Shown piece by piece: positions 1-4,892 of a DNA stretch of 5,574 bases (within the stretch, counting starts at the first letter, position 1; every line of letters starts with the position of its first letter). The stretch comes from Candidatus Hodarchaeota archaeon (GTDB lineage Archaea > Asgardarchaeota > Heimdallarchaeia > Hodarchaeales > Hodarchaeaceae): the NCBI GenBank assembly GCA_016839665.1, contig JAEOTU010000313.1, positions 1-5,574 on the forward strand. The letters run 5' to 3'. The notes under the pieces are model-generated. The model did no database searches, was not told where the DNA came from, and saw nothing but the letters and a program-made list of their open reading frames with translations. Position numbers and translations under genes: made by a program.

Positions 1-1067
1 ATGTTACTACTCCATGCGTTTGTCAAGAATTAGGGGTGACCTGTAATCCCCGTAATTCTGAGTGTGTTGATAAGGTACGAAAAATTCCAATAAAAATTAT
101 TGATGTTGCTGGGTTGGTTCCAGGGGCGCATGAGGGGAAGGGTATGGGGAATCAATTTCTGTCAGATCTTGCTCAGGCTGATATTCTCATCCATGTAGTA
201 GATGTCTCAGGATCTCTTAATGAGGAAGGCGAGGTGGTCGACCCAGGTAGTCACGATCCAATGAAAGATATAAAATTCCTAGAAAATGAGATTGCGGCCT
301 GGATACGTGGGATCTTGAAAAAGGACTGGGATCGAGCTGTACGGAAATCAGACACAGAAAGAAAGAATATAATAGATTTCATAACCGAAAAAATGACTGG
401 GTTGAAAATTACTAAAGGAGACATTATGAAAGCAATAAATTTAGCTAATCTCGATACTTCCACAGTCAAAGAATGGAATGATAACGATTTACTTCGACTT
501 TGTCTTGAAATTCGAAAGGTAGGGAAACCTATTATCATTGCAGCTAATAAAATTGACCGACCGACTGCAAAAAGCAATTTCGAAGGTTTAAAAAAGGAAT
601 TCGGGGAATCAATGGTTCCAACCTCCGCTCTCACAGATATTGTTCTTAGAAAGTTTGTCGAGCAAGGTAAAGTGGAATATATCTCTGAAAGTGGTCGTTT
701 AAACTTATTAGGAAGTATGACCTCGAAAGAGGAGTCTATTGCCAATAAGATTCAAACAGAAATATTAGAAACTTATAAGACTACTGGAATCTTTGAAACA
801 CTCAATAAAGCAGTCTTTACTATCTTAGATCTTCAACCAATTTATCCTGTAGCAGATACCACTCATTTTAGTGATAATGATGGAAAAGTTCTTCCTGATG
901 TTTTTCTTGTCAAAAAAGGAATAACCATCAAAGAGTTTGCTGGGGTGATCCATCAGGATCTCTTAAAGAACTTCATTCACGGTATTGACGCCCGCACGAA
1001 TCGAAGAATTTCTGAAAAACATGAATTGCAATTTGGTGATGTGGTTAAAATTGTAGCTGCTGCTTAA
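1..1067 (+). CDS. YchF/Obg-family GTP-binding protein, archaeal type (5' partial)
   Basis: This is a TRAFAC-class GTPase of the YchF/Obg group, a family known to bind ribosomes and act in translation or stress control. The reading frame is open to the left edge of the window (first full codon at 3). The GTG at 36 is therefore an internal valine, not the start. About 354 residues are visible, and roughly 40-45 N-terminal residues including the Walker A P-loop are missing. Visible motifs are the G3 motif DVAG at 102-113, followed by the family hallmark GLVPGAHEGKGMGNQFL; G4 NKID at 546-557; a G5-like TSAL around 621-632; and a C-terminal TGS domain (about 830-1064) that ends in FGDVVKIVAAA. Four cysteines (codons at 15, 21, 42 and 63) precede G3, as I recall from archaeal homologues. 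The stop is TAA at 1065-1067, facing the convergent gene. Confidence 0.95.
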   Translation, partial: VTTPCVCQELGVTCNPRNSECVDKVRKIPIKIIDVAGLVPGAHEGKGMGNQFLSDLAQADILIHVVDVSGSLNEEGEVVDPGSHDPMKDIKFLENEIAAWIRGILKKDWDRAVRKSDTERKNIIDFITEKMTGLKITKGDIMKAINLANLDTSTVKEWNDNDLLRLCLEIRKVGKPIIIAANKIDRPTAKSNFEGLKKEFGESMVPTSALTDIVLRKFVEQGKVEYISESGRLNLLGSMTSKEESIANKIQTEILETYKTTGIFETLNKAVFTILDLQPIYPVADTTHFSDNDGKVLPDVFLVKKGITIKEFAGVIHQDLLKNFIHGIDARTNRRISEKHELQFGDVVKIVAAA

Positions 1068-1078
1068 CTGTGGGTTAA
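1064..1078. repeat. Small inverted repeat at convergent gene junction
   Basis: The two convergent genes end within 7 bases of each other. Their TAA stop codons sit in the two arms of a 5-bp inverted repeat, TTAAC at 1064-1068 and GTTAA at 1074-1078, with a 5-base loop. The stem is too weak to call a terminator. Transcripts from both sides probably run into the neighbouring gene before ending at T-rich tracts. Confidence 0.4.
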
Positions 1079-1575
1079 TCTTTCGTTTCATCCCATTCTT
1101 GTGATGGGTATCTCTTTTGAATTGATCTACGACTTCTGATTTCCTCAGCTTTTCGATAATAGTAATTAGAAGACCGAATAGGCCCGAAATACCGTATACC
1201 AGAAGTTTTCAGTCTTTCTATCAAGTTTTTTGCAGTTTTAGAAGAAATCTGCTTATGTTTAGCTAAAAAATTAATGATTTCAAATCCTTCTTCATCAGTT
1301 CTTGCTCTGGTTAAAAAATCGTAGACATTTGGATCATATTTTACGAAGGGATCTTTTTCCTGCTGTTCTTCCTCTTGTGGAAAAGAGTGGATTAAATCGT
1401 CGTTGATTTCATCTATGCTCATACTCATCCTTTTATTGGTGAGTTCAGCGTATAACTCTGGAAAGGTTTCTTCAATTTCATCGATTTTAATATTTTGATC
1501 TATCGTTAAGTCGTTGAAAGAAGATTTTTCCTTCAAAGGTCGTTTAGATTCTTTTGGAGGGGGGGGGTTAGTCAT
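1075..1575 (-). CDS. Small archaeal conserved protein, DUF2095-like
   Basis: The function is unknown. The protein has 166 residues from the ATG at 1575. Residues 1-35 are low-complexity and charged, with a run of four prolines, and are probably disordered. The conserved part starts at FPELYAEL (38-45) and continues after an acidic linker with YDPNVYDFL..TDEEGFEIINFL (80-104), QISSKTAKNLIERLKTSGIRYFGP (109-132) and SNYYY. From memory this matches the archaeal DUF2095 pattern, in which P-x-VIDFIRR, TEEEA-EII-YL, a GEIS-like turn, and a G-x-RSFG-x-K end precede an aromatic tail. The family assignment is recalled, not searched. A TTG at 1581 would add two residues, but the ribosome binding site favours the ATG. 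It follows the dehydrogenase gene by 24 bases and is probably co-transcribed. The basic tail (RSRRSIQKR) could contact nucleic acid, which is only a guess. Confidence 0.85.
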   Translation of the reverse strand: MTNPPPPKESKRPLKEKSSFNDLTIDQNIKIDEIEETFPELYAELTNKRMSMSIDEINDDLIHSFPQEEEQQEKDPFVKYDPNVYDFLTRARTDEEGFEIINFLAKHKQISSKTAKNLIERLKTSGIRYFGPIRSSNYYYRKAEEIRSRRSIQKRYPSQEWDETKD

Positions 1576-1582
1576 TGACAAT

Positions 1583-1587
1583 CTCCC
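1583..1587 (-). promoter_or_regulatory. Ribosome binding site that decides the start of the DUF2095-like gene
   Basis: On the minus strand GGGAG (1587 to 1583) lies 7 bases before the ATG at 1575. It lies only 1 base before the alternative TTG at 1581. The spacing supports the ATG, giving an N-terminus of MTNPPPP. Confidence 0.6.
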
Positions 1588-1599
1588 AAGTGCTTCATA

Positions 1600-2547
1600 T
1601 CATTCTAATAATTCAGGATTAACACAAAATTCAGGTTTTTGACCAGTTAAAACCTTTTTTACCTGTTCAGCAGTAACTTGACCTGCACGCTCTTGTGCTT
1701 CTTTTGTAGAGGCAGCAATATGAGGGGAAACATACAAGTTTTCAAGCTCAAATAACTTATTTTCTTTTGCAGGCTCTTCGGAAAACACGTCCAAGGCTGC
1801 GCCAGCGATTTTTTCTTTCTTCAGGGCATTATAAAGAGCATCTTCATCAACAATACCACCCCGCGCACAATTCACGAGGAAGGCTGTTGGTTTCATTTTT
1901 TCGAATTCGTTCTCACCGACCATTCCACGGGTTTCATCTGTTAACCAGGCATGGATGGTTATGATATCAGAAATCCTGAACAATTTATCAAGATCAGTAG
2001 TCATTTCCACCCCTATTTTTGCAGAAACCTCAGGGGGAAGATATGGATCATAGACAAGACAAGTCATACCAAAAATTTGGACTCGTTTTGCTACCTCAGC
2101 ACCAATTCGACCACATCCAATAAACCCTAGTGTTTTACCATATAGTTCCGTGCCTTTCAATTGTTTTTTCGGCCACTTTCCGAGTTTAGTTTCAATTGTC
2201 GCCTGAATTAAATTTCTACTGAGTGCAAGCATGTACGCTATTGCAATTTCTGCAACTGAGATGGTGGATGCTCGAGGGGAATTAACAACAAAAATTCTTT
2301 TCTCTGTTGCTGCTTCCACGTCAATATTATCGACTCCAACACCAGCTCGTCCTATTACTTTTAATTGATCAGCTTTCTCAATGACTTCTCGTGGCACTTT
2401 GGTTCCACTACGTACAATAATTGCATCATACTTTCTAATTTCATCCAATAATTCACTTGGAGAATAGTGATGTTCCACTACCTCGAAATTTTTCCGTAAA
2501 GCTTCGATTGCTGATGTAGCAATGGGATCAGCTACTAAAATTTTCAT
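1600..2547 (-). CDS. serA: D-3-phosphoglycerate dehydrogenase-like 2-hydroxyacid dehydrogenase, short form
   Basis: This is an NAD-dependent D-isomer 2-hydroxyacid dehydrogenase, most like phosphoglycerate dehydrogenase. That enzyme oxidises 3-phosphoglycerate to 3-phosphohydroxypyruvate, the first step of serine synthesis. With the ATG at 2547 it has 315 residues. The substrate domain carries RSGTKV (46-51) and the PGDH signature VIGRAGVGVDNID (64-76). The Rossmann loop is GCGRIG (144-149), and Asp167 in VYDPY suggests NAD over NADP. The catalytic triad is complete: Arg229 (NCARGG), Glu258 (SEEP) and His276 (SPHIAAST). The protein ends after the catalytic domain, so the ACT and intervening domains of long PGDHs are absent. 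Short archaeal PGDHs of this kind are known. A related hydroxyacid substrate such as glyoxylate cannot be excluded. It is the first gene of a minus-strand unit with the DUF2095-like gene. The TTG at 2562 is rejected because homologues begin at MKILVADP. Confidence 0.9.
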   Translation of the reverse strand: MKILVADPIATSAIEALRKNFEVVEHHYSPSELLDEIRKYDAIIVRSGTKVPREVIEKADQLKVIGRAGVGVDNIDVEAATEKRIFVVNSPRASTISVAEIAIAYMLALSRNLIQATIETKLGKWPKKQLKGTELYGKTLGFIGCGRIGAEVAKRVQIFGMTCLVYDPYLPPEVSAKIGVEMTTDLDKLFRISDIITIHAWLTDETRGMVGENEFEKMKPTAFLVNCARGGIVDEDALYNALKKEKIAGAALDVFSEEPAKENKLFELENLYVSPHIAASTKEAQERAGQVTAEQVKKVLTGQKPEFCVNPELLE

Positions 2548-2552
2548 CGTAA

Positions 2553-2560
2553 CCACTTCC
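2553..2560 (-). promoter_or_regulatory. Probable ribosome binding site of the dehydrogenase gene
   Basis: On the minus strand GGAAGTGG (2560 to 2553) resembles the GGAGGTG consensus with one mismatch. It ends 5 bases before the ATG at 2547. The alternative TTG codon at 2562-2560 overlaps this element, which argues for the ATG. Confidence 0.45.
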
Positions 2561-2667
2561 AAAATCCAATAAATAGCTCCTCTTTTAGATAATGAAGAAC
2601 CAACTTCAAGTGGAAGGCGTTTTGAATGACTGTAAAAGGTTATGCTTGGAGCAATAATCCGTAATTC

Positions 2668-2687
2668 AGCAATGAGAATTTATTGCT
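2668..2687. promoter_or_regulatory. Inverted repeat overlapping a possible minus-strand TATA box
   Basis: AGCAAT (2668-2673) and ATTGCT (2682-2687) form a perfect 6-bp inverted repeat with an 8-base spacer. On the minus strand the sequence AAGCAATAAATT across it resembles an A-rich BRE followed by a TATA element, which would start transcription about 100 bases before the dehydrogenase ATG. The arrangement could be an operator over a promoter. Two competing AT-rich candidates exist: the palindrome CATAAATTTATG at 2730-2741 and TATTTATT near 2566-2574. The promoter choice is therefore open. Confidence 0.25.
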
Positions 2688-2767
2688 TTGATAGAACAAG
2701 CATAGTATAACAAAAAATTCCCAAAATTACATAAATTTATGGAAGAAAACCATACGTACTCAAGCAA

Positions 2768-2778
2768 GTATTTAAAAC
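2768..2778 (+). promoter_or_regulatory. TATA box of rpl15e
   Basis: GTATTTAAAAC is a good match to the archaeal TATA box and is preceded by purine-rich CAAGCAA in the BRE position. At the usual distance, transcription would start near 2797. That gives a leader of about 75-80 bases containing the hairpin and the Shine-Dalgarno. Confidence 0.6.
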
Positions 2779-2828
2779 TCTAATACGAATCGCCTGTTTT
2801 AAGTATCTCCGTGTTGGAATGTTGCAGA

Positions 2829-2845
2829 GTGAGTTAGAAACTCAC
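2829..2845 (+). promoter_or_regulatory. Hairpin in the rpl15e mRNA leader
   Basis: GTGAGTT (2829-2835) and AACTCAC (2839-2845) form a perfect 7-bp stem closed by the triloop AGA. A second short pairing, TGC 2823-2825 with GCA 2850-2852, extends it across a 3x4 internal loop. It ends about 10-15 bases before the Shine-Dalgarno, in the position expected of a translational control element. The internal loop does not fit a kink-turn, so L7Ae binding is not suggested. Confidence 0.4.
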
Positions 2846-2860
2846 ATAAGCAGAACCTAT

Positions 2861-2867
2861 AGGAGGT
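2861..2867 (+). promoter_or_regulatory. Strong Shine-Dalgarno of rpl15e
   Basis: AGGAGGT lies 7 bases before the ATG at 2875, a near-perfect match to the 16S rRNA 3' end. It shows that this organism uses leadered, Shine-Dalgarno-led initiation for at least this gene. Confidence 0.85.
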
Positions 2868-2874
2868 AATTCAA

Positions 2875-3438
2875 ATGAGTGCTTATAAATATATATCCAA
2901 GTTCTGGAAAGAGAGAAACCAAGAATTCCGACAGTTGAGGATATCCAGATTGGTTCAATGGCGGCGGGAACCAAGTGTTATTCGCATCGAACATCCTACG
3001 AGAATTGATAGAGCTCGTGCTCTTGGTTTTCGTCGTAAAAAAGGTTTTATTTTGGCAAGAGTCCGTGTTCCGCGTGGAGGACGTCGGAAATCTAGACCAA
3101 GAAGTGGTAGGCGTTCGAGAAGAATGGGTGTGAGACGGATCACTCCTAAGAAATCCCGCCAATGGATTGCTGAAGAGCGTTGTTGGCGTCGTTTCCCAAA
3201 TCTAGAGGTTCTTAATAGCTATCCTGTTTTAGAAGATGGGGTGCATAGGTGGTTTGAAGTAATTTTAGTTGACCCTCACACACCTGAAATAATATCTGAT
3301 CCAAAAATCAACTGGATTTGTGATAAAAGCCATCGGGGTCGTGTTTCTCGAGGAAAAACTTCAATTGGCCGGAAAGGTCGAGGATTACGCCGTCGAGGAA
3401 AAGGAACTGAACATATAAGACCTTCTTATGACCGTTAA
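2875..3438 (+). CDS. rpl15e: 50S ribosomal protein L15e (eL15)
   Basis: This is a structural protein of the large ribosomal subunit, shared by archaea and eukaryotes and absent from bacteria. The 187 residues cover the whole family: [23 protein letters not shown] (29-51), [11 protein letters not shown] (62-72), MGVRRITP (84-91), IAEER (98-102), [10 protein letters not shown] (107-116), [10 protein letters not shown] (126-135), [12 protein letters not shown] (145-156), and the basic tail [12 protein letters not shown] with a final IRPS. It starts MSAYKYI, without the extra MARG-like residues of many archaeal homologues. Small departures from the usual consensus (from memory) are SYPVLEDG for SYWVGEDG and [12 protein letters not shown] for RGLTSAGRKSRG. 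The start is fixed by the Shine-Dalgarno. It lies upstream of rnp3 and rnp2, the usual archaeal order. Confidence 0.97.
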   Translation: MSAYKYISKFWKERNQEFRQLRISRLVQWRREPSVIRIEHPTRIDRARALGFRRKKGFILARVRVPRGGRRKSRPRSGRRSRRMGVRRITPKKSRQWIAEERCWRRFPNLEVLNSYPVLEDGVHRWFEVILVDPHTPEIISDPKINWICDKSHRGRVSRGKTSIGRKGRGLRRRGKGTEHIRPSYDR

Positions 3439-3505
3439 CCATTTGCTTTCAACTGTTCTTTGAAGAATAATTCATCTAGGCTGACATTTAAGACAACTTT
3501 CTTCA

Positions 3506-3519
3506 TTTATATTTAAAAA
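3506..3519 (+). promoter_or_regulatory. TATA box upstream of rnp3
   Basis: TTTATATTTAAAAA lies about 50 bases before the rnp3 ATG. Transcription would start near 3537-3542 and leave a leader of about 20 bases. The 3' flank of rpl15e (3439-3505) has T-rich patches but no clear stem-loop terminator. rnp3-rnp2 may therefore be expressed both from this promoter and by read-through. Confidence 0.5.
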
Positions 3520-3561
3520 GCACAAAGATTTGAAGCTCTAGGGATTAGCGAAGTGCTCTCC

Positions 3562-4293
3562 ATGCCTCGTAATTTCGTTGATTCTTTAGGTATCAGAGCT
3601 GAATCACAGTTACCATCGTGTCTTCACACTGCAAACCAGTTAGGGTTCTCAGAGGTTTGGATCAGTAACCCAACAAAAGAAGAAAAAAAAATTGTTAATA
3701 CATCTTCCTTTACATCTTTGATACGCATGTATGAGAGATTAGACGTCGGATCAAACCATGAATCGAAAGCACAAATGGTATCAATCCTTCGACAACGAAG
3801 AAGAAAAATACCGATCATCGCAGTAACATGCTTGACCCCTGAACTCACAGCATGGGCCGCACAAGATAATCGTGTTGACATACTGAAATTTCCGTTATTT
3901 CTCACAGGAAAATTAATGTCTCGATCTATTGCGAAACTAATGATCAAATTTCAGAAACACCTAGAAATTCCCCTTTCTGCATTATACTCGCTTCCTGACC
4001 GACAACAGATTCCAGCATTAAGGCACATTCGCTCTGCACTGAAAATTGCTACTCGTAAAAAAGTACCAATTATTTTCAACTCAGGAAGCAGTACAGCAGA
4101 TCAAATACGTACACCACAAGAATTAGCATCGTTAGGACAAGTTTTACTATCGATTTCAACACCCTCCCTCGATTCTCTTAGCATCATCCCTCGGCGATTA
4201 ATGCAGCAAAACCTCATTAAGATAAGTTCGAATTACATTACTCCAGGGGTATTTAAAGTTCCACTTCCCATAGAATTCTTGGAGGAGGAATGA
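3562..4293 (+). CDS. rnp3: Ribonuclease P protein component 3 (Rpp30 family)
   Basis: This is a protein subunit of archaeal RNase P, the RNA-based enzyme that removes 5' leaders from pre-tRNA. Rpp30 pairs with Pop5 (Rnp2) to activate the catalytic domain of the RNA. The protein has 243 residues from the ATG at 3562, somewhat longer than the roughly 210 of Pyrococcus. The TIM-barrel-like fold shows as AAQDNRVDILKFP (99-111), SRSIAKLMIKFQKHLEIPLSAL (about 120-141) and the family-typical RHIRSALKIATRKKVPIIFNSG (from 154). TPQELASLGQVL (184-195) is the usual R-x-P-x-DLASL-x-x-LG region. A GTG at 3553 would add three residues but sits inside GAAGTG (3550-3555), which works better as a weak ribosome binding site 6 bases before the ATG. 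The gene overlaps rnp2 by ATGA, and its last codons (FLEEE) encode the rnp2 Shine-Dalgarno. Confidence 0.92.
   Translation: MPRNFVDSLGIRAESQLPSCLHTANQLGFSEVWISNPTKEEKKIVNTSSFTSLIRMYERLDVGSNHESKAQMVSILRQRRRKIPIIAVTCLTPELTAWAAQDNRVDILKFPLFLTGKLMSRSIAKLMIKFQKHLEIPLSALYSLPDRQQIPALRHIRSALKIATRKKVPIIFNSGSSTADQIRTPQELASLGQVLLSISTPSLDSLSIIPRRLMQQNLIKISSNYITPGVFKVPLPIEFLEEE
4281..4288 (+). promoter_or_regulatory. Double Shine-Dalgarno of rnp2 inside the rnp3 end
   Basis: GGAGGAGG contains two overlapping GGAGG copies (4281-4285 and 4284-4288). The first lies 4 bases before the ATG at 4290, and the second lies 10 bases before the in-frame ATG at 4299. Neither spacing is ideal, so both starts may be used. 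Confidence 0.6.
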
Positions 4294-4688
4294 AACAAAT
4301 GAACGAACGAATACGTTACATTAACATACGATTCATCAGTCCTATTCAGCTCCAAGAGAAGGATGCATGGTTCATTGTATCGACTGAAATAAGACGCCTT
4401 TTTGGAATAGATGGGGCGTCAGAAATCGGTTTATTTCTCTCGTTCTTTGACCAATCGTCTCAGGGAGGGATTTTTAGATCTTCACATAACTTTGTTCATC
4501 GAGTACGAACCTCTCTCTGCTTTATTCACTCGCGACAGAACACTCCCCTTTTCCTGTTTTCCGAAAATGTAAGTGGTTCATTGAAGAAAGCAAAAAAGTT
4601 GTTGCTTCGATCAAAACACTTAACTCGCTATCAAGAACTTTGTAAAATACTCTGTAACAGTTGGGAACGACTCTTCGATGATGATTAG
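4290..4688 (+). CDS. rnp2: Ribonuclease P protein component 2 (Pop5 family)
   Basis: This is the Pop5-type subunit of archaeal RNase P, partner of Rpp30 in 5' processing of pre-tRNA. The 132 residues match the family in length and order: RYINIRFIS (9-17) as the first strand, FGIDGASEIGLFLSFFD (38-54), the conserved GGIFRSSHNFVHRVRTSLCFI (59-79) where Pop5 proteins carry G-I-x-R and VRAAL, and VSGSLKKAKK (94-103) matching the VSGTI-KA signature. The ATG overlaps the rnp3 stop as ATGA, which points to translational coupling. An in-frame ATG at 4299 would shorten it by three residues. The 3' end is unusual. The codons for Asp-Asp-Asp-stop also form the C box of the candidate sRNA at 4674-4731, and AGT-TGG-GAA-C (Ser-Trp-Glu) forms the left arm of the flanking inverted repeat. 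Confidence 0.94.
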   Translation: MKQMNERIRYINIRFISPIQLQEKDAWFIVSTEIRRLFGIDGASEIGLFLSFFDQSSQGGIFRSSHNFVHRVRTSLCFIHSRQNTPLFLFSENVSGSLKKAKKLLLRSKHLTRYQELCKILCNSWERLFDDD

Positions 4689-4753
4689 ATACTAAACTGA
4701 ATTAGATGTTGACACCGTCCCAGTCTGAGAAATTCTATCAGGAGTTCCCAACT
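4659..4753 (+). repeat. 10-bp perfect inverted repeat enclosing the sRNA
   Basis: AGTTGGGAAC (4659-4668) and GTTCCCAACT (4744-4753) are exact reverse complements and enclose the C/D box RNA. The helix can continue inward through a tandem G-A/A-G pair (G4669 with A4743, A4670 with G4742) and then C4671-G4741 and T4672-A4740. As RNA this would be an extended terminal stem around the sRNA. It could also help end the rnp3-rnp2 transcript, though no T-tract directly follows it (TTGGTTCTTT at 4753-4762). Confidence 0.7.
4674..4731 (+). ncRNA. Candidate C/D box sRNA guiding 2'-O-methylation of the 23S rRNA P-loop
   Basis: C/D box sRNAs assemble with L7Ae, Nop5 and fibrillarin to methylate RNA at the base paired to the fifth position upstream of a D or D' box. 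The elements read: C box ATGATGA 4678-4684; 12-nt guide 4685-4696; D' box CTGA 4697-4700; C' box ATGTTGA 4706-4712 (one mismatch); 12-nt guide 4713-4724; D box CTGA 4725-4728. TTC 4674-4676 pairs with GAA 4729-4731, leaving exactly the 3-nt bulge GAT before the C/D core, as a kink-turn requires. The D guide CACCGTCCCAGT pairs over 11 bases, with one G-U, with ACUGGGGCGGU, the conserved P-loop. The predicted target is the second G of GGGG, equivalent from memory to E. coli Gm2251. The D' guide TTAGATACTAAA has no target I recognise. A TATA-like TGTAAAATAC (4641-4650) lies about 25 bases upstream of its expected 5' end. Expression is not shown. Confidence 0.8.
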
Positions 4754-4833
4754 TGGTTCTTTGAGTAGACACCTTTGTTATAAAAGTTTCAAAAATATGA
4801 TGAATGATTTTCAAATAATTAAAGATCCAAATA

Positions 4834-4845
4834 TTTTTAATTAAC
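4834..4845 (+). promoter_or_regulatory. Possible TATA box of the metallophosphoesterase gene
   Basis: TTTTTAATTAAC lies about 50 bases before the ATG at 4893 and would place the transcript start near 4864, giving a leader of about 30 bases. The whole stretch 4754-4892 is very AT-rich, so competing elements such as AAATTTATTG (4850-4859) cannot be excluded. No good Shine-Dalgarno is seen: GAGG at 4888-4891 is only 1 base from the ATG. Confidence 0.35.
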
Positions 4846-4892
4846 AAAGAAATTTATTGAGCTTAGAAAAGTTAAATGAGATTGGTTGAGGA

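Larger units (their letters stand above)
2548..2874. other. Divergent intergenic region between serA-like gene and rpl15e
   Basis: About 327 AT-rich bases contain no credible coding frame. They hold the promoters of both flanking genes. The right third carries the rpl15e TATA box, leader hairpin and Shine-Dalgarno. The left two thirds carry only candidate elements for the minus-strand gene: an inverted repeat at 2668-2687 and a 12-bp palindrome at 2730-2741. I found no tRNA and no C/D box set here. Confidence 0.7.

Noticed and set aside
36..38. GTG as the start of the YchF-like gene
   Set aside because: The frame is open to the window edge and the upstream residues (PCVCQELG) fit the family, so the gene begins before the window.
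251..745. Minus-strand open frame of 164 residues
   Set aside because: It is fully antisense to the YchF-like gene, with no family features and no ribosome binding site. It is a shadow frame.
1767..1964. Plus-strand open frame of 65 residues
   Set aside because: It is antisense to the catalytic domain of the dehydrogenase, and its composition is that of a shadow frame.
2822..2853. Kink-turn for L7Ae in the rpl15e leader
   Set aside because: The internal loop (AGA opposite ATAA) has no tandem G-A pairs next to a 3-nt bulge.
2857..3162. Minus-strand open frames opposite rpl15e (also 2955-3143)
   Set aside because: They are antisense to a clear ribosomal protein gene and are Arg/Ser/Thr-rich as expected of its complement.
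3461..3484. TGAAGA plus CTGA downstream of rpl15e as a possible C'/D pair
   Set aside because: The spacing is 14 nt, the upstream C and D' boxes are missing, and the guide matches no rRNA site I know.
3624..3947. Minus-strand open frame of 107 residues opposite rnp3
   Set aside because: It is antisense to rnp3 with no start signal or recognisable domain.
4797..4803. Second C-box-like ATGATGA
   Set aside because: No CTGA follows at the required 12-nt spacing or anywhere up to the next gene, so no C/D RNA can be built.
4689..4892. tRNA gene or other RNA beyond the sRNA
   Set aside because: There is no T-loop GTTCGA-type motif, acceptor pairing or other RNA signature in this AT-rich gap.
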